From assembly GCA_036752345.1 (NCBI GenBank), contig DAIOSV010000060.1:1-5851 (forward strand): 5,851 nt of DNA, given 5' to 3'. The first letter of the stretch is position 1. Each line of letters starts with the position of its first letter. The notes beneath the pieces were generated by a model. That model saw only the letters and a program-made list of their open reading frames with translations. It did not search any database and was not told where the DNA came from. The stretch comes from UBA1715 sp036752345 (GTDB taxonomy: Bacteria > Bacteroidota > Bacteroidia > Bacteroidales > UBA1715). Positions 1 through 5,568 of the stretch are shown here, one piece after another. Made by a program: the position numbers and the translations under genes.

Positions 1-74
1 GTTGCAGACTGACCACTTTCAACCTTCACTGATTGTATTGTCGTTCCGTTATAATCAACAAACGTTACGGTGTA
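1..74 (-). repeat. InlB/Flg_new-type beta repeat, copy D (cut by the window edge)
   Basis: Residues 1738-1761 read YTVTFVDYNGTTIQ and then VKVESGQSA, which is the first half of the same repeat type. VESGQSA resembles copy C (IESGQSA), while VDYNGT resembles copy B. The GWDKTF half would lie beyond base 1, so the repeat series and the protein continue to the left. Confidence 0.8.
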
Positions 75-3000
75 TACTTTTACTAATGCATTCATTGCAC
101 TTGTTAACGCCGTTGTTGCAGCATCAACCGTGTTTTGATTTTCAACATACAAATTCTTATCTACTGCTTTTGCTGTGGTAAGTGCCGTTTGCATTGCTGA
201 CCATGTTGCAGCTGTGTAATCTGTTTCTGTCAAAGCTTCCGCTTGCGATATTGCAGCATTCAAAGCAGTATAGTTTGCTTTTGCGTTTTCGGTGTATTGT
301 GCAATTACCGTCAAATTTGACGTCACACTCGTAAATGTCTTGTCCCAACCGCTGAACGTGTAGTTTGCATGTACAGGCGCACTCGGAGCCGTTGCTGATT
401 GGCCACTTTCTATTGTTTGTGTTTCAATTGTACTGGTAGTATATCCATCAACGAACGTTACAGTGTATGTTACTATTTCGGCCGCTTTTGTATGTAAGAA
501 CAACACTACCACACTATCACAACCATTTTGGTCAGCAAATGTTTTTTCATTTTCAGAGTCCCCTACAACAGTTGGAGTAACTGAGAAATCATTTTTCGTA
601 TATGAATTTCCCAACGAAACCGTATCATACAATTTTGTGCGCCCATCCCAACCACTCATTTCATCAAGTGAGATAACAAGGTCACTATTCATAATCGTGT
701 TCCAATCAGAAGTAGTGTTATCACTGGTTACATAATCACCATACCAAGGCATAAAATATGACCACCTTGCCCCATCGTTCAAGATATTTGTAGGATATGG
801 TACAGAGCCACATTCTGCTAGTGAAACAATTTTATTATAATTTGTGACTTCAGCCACAGCAACATATTCGCTTACCAATGAAGCATGGTTTATTTCGCGT
901 GGAGAATAATAATAGTCACGACCTACAATGTCAACGTAATTTGCTCCTGGATACCAATCACTATCAGTACCGTCAGAGTTCCAAACCCAGATAAGGTTAT
1001 TCAAACCATGATAATTTACCAAACGGTCAAACATCAATTTATATAATTGCTTGTATGCCGTGCTACCTTTCGCTCCCCACCAGAACCATCCTCCACTTGC
1101 TTCGTGAATAGGTCTCCAAAGAATTGAAACGCCTGCACATCGTAATTGTTCCAAATAGCCGGCAATTTTATCAATATCAGCAATTATGTTTTTATACTCT
1201 GTTGAAGAGGTGTTCCATGTTGTATATGAAGAATTTGTGAATGCATTTGCTAAGTTAAACAACGTGCTTGAAGTATAAAACGAATCATCGTTTTGATTTG
1301 GATTACGCCAGTGCCATGTGAATTCAGGTATGCCACCAGATTTCCACAATTCTTTTGCCATTGCTATCGCTGAATTGGTGTATGCCTTTTGCCAATCATT
1401 TGTGGAATTCAAGCCGGTTGAATGCATAAAGTCAAAACCAACCAAAGCGGGATATTTACCCGATGCTGAATGAATATATGCAACCTCCGTTTGGTTCTTT
1501 AAATTATATGTTTGACTGCTGGCATCCATTACGTCGAGAGTCATAACCCCACTAACGACTTTAGAACCAAAATTTTCACGTAAAAAGTCATACACCTCTT
1601 GTGTTCCATTGGCAGGATTTGGTGTTACCAGATTTTCATCGATAGCGAATTTCTCTATCTGATTCTTTGTAACTTCTATATAATCAATATCAACCCAGCC
1701 CCAACTTTTAGTTATGGCAATGGTATTTGAGCCTGCATTTAGAGAAAGTACCACTTCAACGGATGAGAACGTGACACTGCTACCTGTTTTCACAAACGTA
1801 ACAGAACCAGCAGAAGCACCATTTACCTGTATATTTTGCGCCTTTGAATCACCGTATGTTTGCGAAAAGACAATATTTATCTTGTATGTACCAGCACCAT
1901 CAGATGCGTTTACCGTAAAGGTAATTGAACCATCTTGCATCTGAACATATTTCCCATTTGAAGCACCAGCAAGAGAAACAGTGTTTGTACTACTTCCTAC
2001 TGCATTTTCAGCCTCGTATTTAGTGCTCACCGGAGCATCTTGAGTGTATTGGGCTGTAACGGTCAAATTTGATGTTATGTTCGTAAATGTTTTATCCCAA
2101 CCGGAGAACGTATATCCTGTACGAGATGGTGAGGTAGGCGCTGTAGCAGCACTTCCATAATTAACGTTTTGTGCTTTCAGTTCTGTACCATTATAATCAA
2201 CAAACGACACTTTGTATGAATTGATGGTGTACTGTGCTGTTATTGTTATTGCGGCAGTAATGTTCGTGAATGTTTTATCCCAACCAGAGAACGTATATCC
2301 TATGCGAGATGGTGAGGTAGGCGCTGTAGCGGCAGCACCATCAACAACTTGAGCTGTGGATAATTGTGTGCCATCATAATCTTTAAAAATCACGGTGTGT
2401 GATGTTGTTTGTTCTATTGTAATTGTAACATCATAAATCTTACAATCTATCAATGTCTTGAATGCCGTATCCTTTGAGAAGGATTCTCCGTTGAACTCTA
2501 CCGGAGCGGGGCCACTTAAAGTTTGTGTTACAACTTCCGGTGTTGGTTTGAATATTTTAAAATTGCCAGAAGCATGAAGCATTGAAAGAAAATACACCAT
2601 ACCATTGTAGTAACGCCATGTTCCACTTGGAGCAGTGGTATTCCATAGTTTTTGTACATATTCTTTTGCCAAGGCGTCATTACCACTCGGAAGAGCAAAT
2701 ACACCGACACCATTAGCACCTGCCATACCTTCAGAATAACTTCCTGATGCATTACTACCATCAAGGTTAAAATACCCATGAGCATATCCATCATTTTTGA
2801 AGAAAGTCAAGATATTCTTTACCATAGTTTGTTGACGAGTATCTGCTGCAAACCAGTTGTAATCCATACCGACATTCATTGGACAACGGATAGCATCATA
2901 TTTATATGTATCGGTTGCGTAACCTGCCCAACTTGGATAATATCCCGAGCCATCGAAGTTACTATAGTCAGGATACAAACCGGTTGTCGTGTTTGATGAC

Positions 3001-5285
3001 TTATACAACAAATTACGAGCAGCTGTTGGCGTATTTGCCCAGAAAGTAGCATTCGTATTCGTCCATTTTGCCCACAATTCAAAGAATCCCGGCAAGTTGT
3101 ATGACGGATCGGTAAATCCATATGATGTTTCACCAAATGTAATAAGGTTGTTAGTCATATTAAAAATAGGGCTCACTGTTCCTGCGGCACGTCCTGGCTT
3201 ATTCAATATTTGCTTAATCAAATATTGTGCTTCTTCCTCATAATTAATTGTACCAGTATTGCCCCAACGGTGAGAAGCAAAGAATAATGCAGTAAGGAAA
3301 TATGCTTCACCATCAGGAGCACACGACGCACCTTTTATGGTTCCGTCTGTTGCACATTGCCATGCAAAAAGTCCTTCTCTCGCATCTCCTGATTTGTATT
3401 GCATGTATTTTTTTGCCCAACGCCAAAGTCTATCAAATTGATCTTGTTTCCCTAATTGTACACAAATCATCATACCATACGACATACCTTCGGTTCGCAC
3501 ATCTTGATTTCCCGTATCATATATATATGCCATATCAGGGGCTACTTCATAATATACAGTATTTGTACCGCCATCAAAGAAATGAGTCCAGACACTATTT
3601 ATTTTTGCGTCAACTTCTGCTTGTGTTTTGCCTAAATATTGGGTGAACAAATTAGGGTAAACTCCGGTATAGTATGCACCTCGAGTATTTGGTGTCCCAT
3701 CGCAGCTTGGACCTATGTATGCTTTATCTATGAAATATTGTGAAATATCACTAGTAACTTCAACCGTGCCACCAGTAGAGCCTCCACCTGTTGTAGTTGT
3801 TTCTGTTCCAAAAAATACATTATCTATATAGACGCAATTAGGATCGCCACCTACACAAAATGTAAGTTTAGAAGCTGCATCTACATCAGTCGGAGCAGTA
3901 AAGGTTTCTGTAAAGGTTTGTACCGTAGTTGTTAAATTATAACTTGTAGCAAGGTACGACGTATATGGGTCGGCAAGTTGCTGTATCATCAACCCCATGG
4001 TACGCGCAGAAGCGGCTTTAGCTGAAAATGTCAAGGTATATTGCTTACCAGCTTCAAGCGTTACATTTTGATATAACTGAATATGCCATCCAGCAGTTCC
4101 ATAATTACTAGAACTTGGGCACACTTGTGCAGCATTGGTTCCTGACATCCCTGCACTTGTTGAAATAGAAAATGTGCTTGCAGTACTATTGTTGTTTTGC
4201 ACACTCCACGATGTTGTACCATCATCAAACTCACCATTTAGTAGGCTATTTGTTGTAGTAGTTGTAGTAGTTCCTCCTCCAACAGTTGCCGTACTTTGTC
4301 TATCTTCTAAAGTATATGTTTTACCTGGAATTACTGAAAATTGGGCATATTTTACACTATTAATTGTTTCTATTGTAACAGCAATATCTGTACTATTTAA
4401 CGAAACAGCCACATTTGTCCATCCACTTGGTATTTGACGACGAACAGTAATTGGGTAATTATATGTAACAATAGAACTACTAAGAGTTGTACTTGCAACT
4501 AAACTCAACTGTGTAGAAGATACCGAAGTCTCAACTAACGAAAGGTTATCACGCTCTTTAGCGTACATGATTGCATTACGGAAAGTGGTAACCCAAATTT
4601 TGCTATCATTATCAGAGGCATACTGCAAAGCTCCTTCTATGGCAGAGGTGGCAGTAGGAGAATACCCTGTTCCACTTTCTACTTCATGAATCAAGAATAC
4701 TGCCCAACCTTGGTTGTTGATTGCTGCATTTAATTGCGTCTTAAAATTATCTGTCGTTGCACACGCACCTTGACTACCACAAATAATAGAACCAATTCTG
4801 TAGTAATTACTTGGACTCTTCGAATTTATATTTCCATCGCAAATACGACCACCAATATAGTATTTTGCAAGTTCTGTTTCTGAAGGCACCGTACAGTTTG
4901 GATATGTAATGGTATTACAATCTTGATTTGTAATATTACTATTTATCGTTTGCTTAGAGGTACTTATTTCATTATCCGGCATAGGGTTTCCATGATTAAC
5001 AGAGTGACTACCAACCTCATAGCCCTTTGTAACTAAGTTGCTATATGTTGACCAATTGGGACTCCCACTTGTCACAAGATAAAAACTAGCTTTATATCCA
5101 AATTTATCAAAAACAGGAACAGCTAATGATAGTTGATTTGCACAACCATCATCAAACGTAAAAGTTGCAGCTGATGTTCTAAACCCTTCCCATGTAGCAA
5201 CAGTATAACCACTTGATATGGTCTGAGAAAATGCCTGTGTTCCAATGAGTAACACCGCTACAAAAAATGTATAAAGTCTCTTCAT
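1..5285 (-). CDS. Secreted multi-enzyme CE4–CBM4/9–GH8–CBM35–GH26 with beta-repeat and FIVAR spacers (C-terminus off the window)
   Basis: A single uninterrupted frame of 1,761 codons read by hand from the ATG at 5285-5283 to the left edge, with no stop or frameshift. The start is chosen because a signal peptide follows directly and a TAnnTTTG promoter lies about 45 bases upstream. Architecture by residue: signal peptide 1-20; CE4 deacetylase 21-246; beta-sandwich 247-330; Gly/Thr linker 331-346; CBM4/9-like 347-493; Gly/Thr linker 494-512; GH8 513-912; unassigned 913-962; Flg_new-type repeats 963-1020 and 1024-1081; CBM35-like 1088-1206; GH26 1213-1550; NGCDS repeat 1552-1600; Flg_new repeat 1606-1665; FIVAR 1669-1736; fourth Flg_new repeat from 1738. 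Expected catalytic residues are D45/D46/H94/H98/H200 (CE4), E599/D658/D797 (GH8) and E1395/E1491 (GH26). Inferred role: extracellular breakdown of acetylated xylan and mannan. A T9SS sorting domain would be expected beyond the edge, but cannot be seen. The family assignments are firm; the substrates are inferred. Confidence 0.96.
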   Translation of the reverse strand, partial: MKRLYTFFVAVLLIGTQAFSQTISSGYTVATWEGFRTSAATFTFDDGCANQLSLAVPVFDKFGYKASFYLVTSGSPNWSTYSNLVTKGYEVGSHSVNHGNPMPDNEISTSKQTINSNITNQDCNTITYPNCTVPSETELAKYYIGGRICDGNINSKSPSNYYRIGSIICGSQGACATTDNFKTQLNAAINNQGWAVFLIHEVESGTGYSPTATSAIEGALQYASDNDSKIWVTTFRNAIMYAKERDNLSLVETSVSSTQLSLVASTTLSSSIVTYNYPITVRRQIPSGWTNVAVSLNSTDIAVTIETINSVKYAQFSVIPGKTYTLEDRQSTATVGGGTTTTTTTNSLLNGEFDDGTTSWSVQNNNSTASTFSISTSAGMSGTNAAQVCPSSSNYGTAGWHIQLYQNVTLEAGKQYTLTFSAKAASARTMGLMIQQLADPYTSYLATSYNLTTTVQTFTETFTAPTDVDAASKLTFCVGGDPNCVYIDNVFFGTETTTTGGGSTGGTVEVTSDISQYFIDKAYIGPSCDGTPNTRGAYYTGVYPNLFTQYLGKTQAEVDAKINSVWTHFFDGGTNTVYYEVAPDMAYIYDTGNQDVRTEGMSYGMMICVQLGKQDQFDRLWRWAKKYMQYKSGDAREGLFAWQCATDGTIKGASCAPDGEAYFLTALFFASHRWGNTGTINYEEEAQYLIKQILNKPGRAAGTVSPIFNMTNNLITFGETSYGFTDPSYNLPGFFELWAKWTNTNATFWANTPTAARNLLYKSSNTTTGLYPDYSNFDGSGYYPSWAGYATDTYKYDAIRCPMNVGMDYNWFAADTRQQTMVKNILTFFKNDGYAHGYFNLDGSNASGSYSEGMAGANGVGVFALPSGNDALAKEYVQKLWNTTAPSGTWRYYNGMVYFLSMLHASGNFKIFKPTPEVVTQTLSGPAPVEFNGESFSKDTAFKTLIDCKIYDVTITIEQTTSHTVIFKDYDGTQLSTAQVVDGAAATAPTSPSRIGYTFSGWDKTFTNITAAITITAQYTINSYKVSFVDYNGTELKAQNVNYGSAATAPTSPSRTGYTFSGWDKTFTNITSNLTVTAQYTQDAPVSTKYEAENAVGSSTNTVSLAGASNGKYVQMQDGSITFTVNASDGAGTYKINIVFSQTYGDSKAQNIQVNGASAGSVTFVKTGSSVTFSSVEVVLSLNAGSNTIAITKSWGWVDIDYIEVTKNQIEKFAIDENLVTPNPANGTQEVYDFLRENFGSKVVSGVMTLDVMDASSQTYNLKNQTEVAYIHSASGKYPALVGFDFMHSTGLNSTNDWQKAYTNSAIAMAKELWKSGGIPEFTWHWRNPNQNDDSFYTSSTLFNLANAFTNSSYTTWNTSSTEYKNIIADIDKIAGYLEQLRCAGVSILWRPIHEASGGWFWWGAKGSTAYKQLYKLMFDRLVNYHGLNNLIWVWNSDGTDSDWYPGANYVDIVGRDYYYSPREINHASLVSEYVAVAEVTNYNKIVSLAECGSVPYPTNILNDGARWSYFMPWYGDYVTSDNTTSDWNTIMNSDLVISLDEMSGWDGRTKLYDTVSLGNSYTKNDFSVTPTVVGDSENEKTFADQNGCDSVVVLFLHTKAAEIVTYTVTFVDGYTTSTIETQTIESGQSATAPSAPVHANYTFSGWDKTFTSVTSNLTVIAQYTENAKANYTALNAAISQAEALTETDYTAATWSAMQTALTTAKAVDKNLYVENQNTVDAATTALTSAMNALVKVYTVTFVDYNGTTIQSVKVESGQSA
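78..281 (-). other. FIVAR three-helix domain
   Basis: Residues 1669-1736 form an alanine- and threonine-rich helical segment: ANYTALNAAISQAEAL, then YTAATWSAMQTALTTAKAV, then NQNTVDAATTALTSAMNAL. Three helices with an L..A...A, W..(L/M)..AL..A and V..A...L..A..L pattern is the FIVAR fold known from surface proteins and glycosidases, mainly of Gram-positive bacteria. Such domains usually serve as stalks or as sugar or matrix contacts. Its position between Flg_new repeats C and D fits a spacer role. Confidence 0.82.
291..470 (-). repeat. InlB/Flg_new-type beta repeat, copy C
   Basis: Residues 1606-1665 repeat the family pattern (YTVTFVDGY, ESGQSATAPSAPVHANY, TFSGWDKTF, LTVIAQYT). It keeps the signature GWDKTFT core of copies A and B but its DNA has diverged more, so it is an older copy. 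It lies between the NGCDS repeat and the FIVAR domain. Confidence 0.83.
486..632 (-). repeat. Single Bacteroidetes 'NGCDS' surface-protein repeat
   Basis: Residues 1552-1600 read LYDTVSLGNSYTKNDF at the start and FADQNGCDSVVVLFLH at the end. This matches the repeat seen in many tandem copies in large Bacteroidota surface adhesins (LGxSYTxNGF ... xxNGCDSxxxLxL). Here only one copy is present, directly after GH26. Its cysteine (1589) is unpaired within the unit. The function of the repeat is not known to me; a structural role is likely. The assignment rests on remembered sequence pattern, not an alignment. Confidence 0.68.
636..1649 (-). other. GH26 beta-mannanase module
   Basis: Residues 1213-1550, a (beta/alpha)8-barrel of normal length. 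WRPIHEASGGWFWWG (1390-1404) is the clan-A acid/base motif with E1395. SLAECGSVP (1488-1496) places the likely nucleophile at E1491. Supporting family features are VSGVMTLDV near the start, PALVGFDFMH (1279-1288), FTWHWRNP (1322-1329), LIWVWNSDG (1431-1439) and VDIVGRDYY (1451-1459). The HEASGGWFWWG form is usual in mannanases of this family. The reaction is retaining hydrolysis of beta-1,4-mannosidic bonds. GH26 also includes a few lichenases and xylanases, but the adjacent CBM35 favours mannan. Confidence 0.93.
1668..2024 (-). other. CBM35-like carbohydrate-binding module
   Basis: Residues 1088-1206. It starts with KYEAENAVG, the usual first strand of CBM6/CBM35 modules (YEAExA), includes SNGKYVQM in place of the typical GxxV strand, and ends with KSWGWVDIDYIEVT, the usual closing strand with aromatic residues W1195 and W1197. 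A CBM35 directly before a GH26 mannanase is a common pairing, so this module probably binds mannan or a related hemicellulose and delivers GH26 to it. CBM6 is the nearest alternative, since the two families are related. Confidence 0.85.
2043..2216 (-). repeat. InlB/Flg_new-type beta repeat, copy B
   Basis: Residues 1024-1081 repeat the copy A pattern (YKVSFVDYNG, GYTFSGWDKTF, LTVTAQYT). The core DNA at 2074-2147 differs from the matching stretch of copy A at 2257-2330 by only five of 74 bases, and only one change alters an amino acid (Ile to Thr). Outside this core the copies differ much more. This implies a recent duplication or local gene conversion of the core. Confidence 0.85.
2226..2399 (-). 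repeat. InlB/Flg_new-type beta repeat, copy A
   Basis: Residues 963-1020 show the family pattern: HTVIFKDYDG, then VVDGAAATAPTSPSRIGY, the hallmark TFSGWDKTF, and a final strand ITITAQYT. This matches the List-Bact / Flg_new beta-grasp-like repeat family found in surface proteins. It probably acts as a rigid spacer between GH8 and CBM35. It is followed after three residues by copy B, with a period of 61 residues (183 bases). Confidence 0.85.
2400..2549 (-). other. Unassigned 50-residue segment between GH8 and the first beta repeat
   Basis: Residues 913-962 begin with a Pro/Thr-containing stretch (KPTPEVVTQTLSGPAP). A short possible beta unit follows, with VEFNGESFSKDTAF and a lone cysteine at 948, ending in YDVTITIE. 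It could be a linker plus the remnant of a beta-domain. I do not recognise a family and see no repeat of it elsewhere in the window. Confidence 0.5.
2550..3749 (-). other. GH8 glycoside hydrolase module, probably xylan-active
   Basis: Residues 513-912, a typical length for the (alpha/alpha)6-barrel of GH8. RTEGMSYGMM (597-606) carries the likely proton donor E599. APDGEAYFLTALFFASHRW (656-674) fits the GH8 signature pattern, with conserved D658. YDAIRCPMNVGMDYNWF (796-812) carries D797, the likely catalytic base. The E599-to-D797 distance of 198 residues is closer to GH8 xylanases and reducing-end xylose-releasing enzymes (about 193-203 as I recall) than to the cellulase CelA (about 183). After LDG (841-843) the sequence is SNASGSYSEG, with no obvious Leu-His-Pro blocking loop of the kind described in Rex enzymes, so endo action is possible. 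GH8 also includes cellulases, lichenases and chitosanases, so the substrate is inferred. Confidence 0.9.
3807..4247 (-). other. CBM4/9-like carbohydrate-binding module
   Basis: Residues 347-493. It opens with LLNGEFDDGTTSW, the usual start of CBM4/9/22-like jelly-rolls (xxNGxF..G...W). It continues with strands WHIQLYQNVTLEAGKQYTL and LTFSAKAAS and closes with VYIDNVFFG, the usual last strand (hxIDNVxh). The length of about 147 residues is normal for the family. It probably binds xylan or beta-glucan chains and serves the flanking CE4 and GH8 modules. The exact ligand cannot be read from the sequence. Confidence 0.83.
4255..4272 (-). repeat. 9-base tandem repeat coding a Thr-rich linker
   Basis: On the plus strand the nonamer gtagtagtt occurs twice in tandem and is followed by cctcctcc. 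In the coding sense this makes the GGG-TTTTTTT linker (residues 336-345) that separates the deacetylase part from the first carbohydrate-binding module. A second Gly/Thr linker (residues 494-507, bases 3765-3806) separates that module from GH8. Short threonine codon repeats can vary in length by replication slippage without breaking the frame, because the unit is a multiple of three. Confidence 0.8.
4296..4547 (-). other. Beta-sandwich segment after the CE4 module (unassigned)
   Basis: Residues 247-330 alternate short hydrophobic strands with polar turns. The segment contains a VRRQIPSGW stretch and ends in FSVIPGKTYTLE, just before the first Gly/Thr linker. The pattern looks like a small all-beta accessory domain. 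I recognise no named family or catalytic motif. It may be an integral C-terminal part of this deacetylase subfamily rather than an independent module. Confidence 0.55.
4548..5225 (-). other. CE4 / NodB-type polysaccharide deacetylase module
   Basis: Residues 21-246. The NodB-homology motifs are present in order: TFDDG at 43-47 (D45 the likely catalytic base, D46 the metal ligand), HSVNH at 94-98 fitting HSxxH (both histidines metal ligands), a TYPN strand at 127-130 where canonical enzymes have the RxPY motif, and FLIHE at 197-201 with H200 as the likely catalytic histidine. The Asp-His-His metal site is therefore intact. CE4 enzymes remove acetyl groups from xylan, chitin or peptidoglycan. 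Next to xylan- and mannan-type hydrolases, acetyl-hemicellulose is the most plausible substrate, but sequence alone does not settle this. The module has many cysteines (48, 123, 131, 149, 169, 175), which is compatible with disulfides in an exported protein. Confidence 0.88.
5226..5285 (-). other. Sec signal peptide of the multi-enzyme
   Basis: Residues 1-20 start with a short basic stretch (MKRLY), followed by a hydrophobic core of about ten residues (TFFVAVLLIG) and a polar end reading TQAFS before Gln21. The A18-x-S20 pattern fits signal peptidase I cleavage between Ser20 and Gln21. There is no lipobox cysteine at the cleavage point, so a soluble or T9SS-exported protein is more likely than a surface lipoprotein. 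The mature protein starts almost directly with the deacetylase module. Confidence 0.9.
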
Positions 5286-5329
5286 ACTATTTGCTTTTAA
5301 AATGAATTTACCGAAAAATAAAAAGTTAC

Positions 5330-5360
5330 CAAATGTAGAACAAAAAATTATATAATGCAA
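5330..5360 (-). promoter_or_regulatory. Bacteroidetes-type (sigma-ABfr) promoter of the multi-enzyme gene
   Basis: On the minus strand, TACATTTG at 5337-5330 is an exact match to the -7 consensus TAnnTTTG. Twenty bases upstream lies GTTG at 5361-5358, which matches three of four bases of the -33 TTTG element. The spacing is within the 19-21 bases typical of Bacteroides. Transcription would begin a few bases downstream, giving a leader of roughly 35-42 bases. Position, orientation and the gene-specific terminator upstream all agree. Confidence 0.72.
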
Positions 5361-5379
5361 CTATAAAATACTGATATTT

Positions 5380-5398
5380 AAGTGTTTAAAATACACTT
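5380..5398. promoter_or_regulatory. Inverted repeat upstream of the promoter, possible operator
   Basis: AAGTGT at 5380-5385 and ACACTT at 5393-5398 form perfect 6-base arms around a 7-base AT spacer. The centre is about 30 bases upstream of the -33 element, a place where an activator could bind. A short palindrome in AT-rich DNA can arise by chance, and no regulator gene is visible, so this is only a candidate. Confidence 0.3.
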
Positions 5399-5481
5399 TG
5401 GGTATCATAGGATGCCCCAAATTAAAGTAAAAGAATGAATTTGACTTCTATTTCTACTAAAGAATAATTTTTACTATTGAG

Positions 5482-5497
5482 CAAAAGGTTTCTTTTG
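5482..5497. repeat. Small inverted repeat CAAAAG–GTTT–CTTTTG
   Basis: Perfect 6-base arms (5482-5487 and 5492-5497) enclose a 4-base loop. It lies about 30 bases downstream of the terminator of the upstream gene. No T-run follows the stem directly in the minus-strand sense, so it is a poor terminator by itself. It could be a second stabilising hairpin or chance. Confidence 0.3.
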
Positions 5498-5527
5498 TTA
5501 TTCTTCTTAGATGTATTATGTATAGAT

Positions 5528-5568
5528 AAAAAAAGAAGAGCCAAGGGTAATTCTCGACTCTTCTTTTT
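5528..5568 (-). terminator. Intrinsic terminator of the upstream T9SS-cargo gene
   Basis: The 11-base arms AAAAAGAAGAG (5530-5540) and CTCTTCTTTTT (5558-5568) are perfectly complementary around a 17-base loop. On the minus strand the stem runs into an uninterrupted run of seven T at 5534-5528. It begins 18 bases after the stop codon of the upstream gene. The plus-strand reading also ends in five T, so weak bidirectional action is possible. It separates transcription of the upstream gene from the multi-enzyme gene. Confidence 0.85.

Noticed and set aside
463..735. Plus-strand open frame of 90 codons
   Set aside because: It is antisense to the end of GH26 and the NGCDS repeat; the minus-strand frame has full family motifs and this one has none.
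2043..2399. Near-identical repeats as a mobile element or CRISPR-like array
   Set aside because: They are in frame, protein-coding, only two in number at high identity and fit a known protein repeat family; there are no spacers or terminal inverted repeats.
2528..3136. Minus-strand open frames in other registers inside the GH8 region
   Set aside because: They overlap the GH8 frame, which carries the conserved catalytic motifs; they show no independent family features.
3302..3646. Plus-strand open frame of 114 codons
   Set aside because: It lies wholly antisense to the GH8 coding region, has no recognisable family or promoter, and its His/Leu/Tyr-rich composition is what an antisense reading of this gene would give.
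4135..4437. Plus-strand open frame of 100 codons with a run of valines and hydrophobic stretches
   Set aside because: It is antisense to the CBM and Thr-linker region. The valine run is simply the complement of the ACT/ACA threonine codons, so the apparent membrane segment is an artefact.
5482..5497. Hairpin considered as the main terminator of the upstream gene
   Set aside because: The stem is only six bases and no T-run follows; the 11-base stem with seven T at 5528-5568 is a much better candidate.
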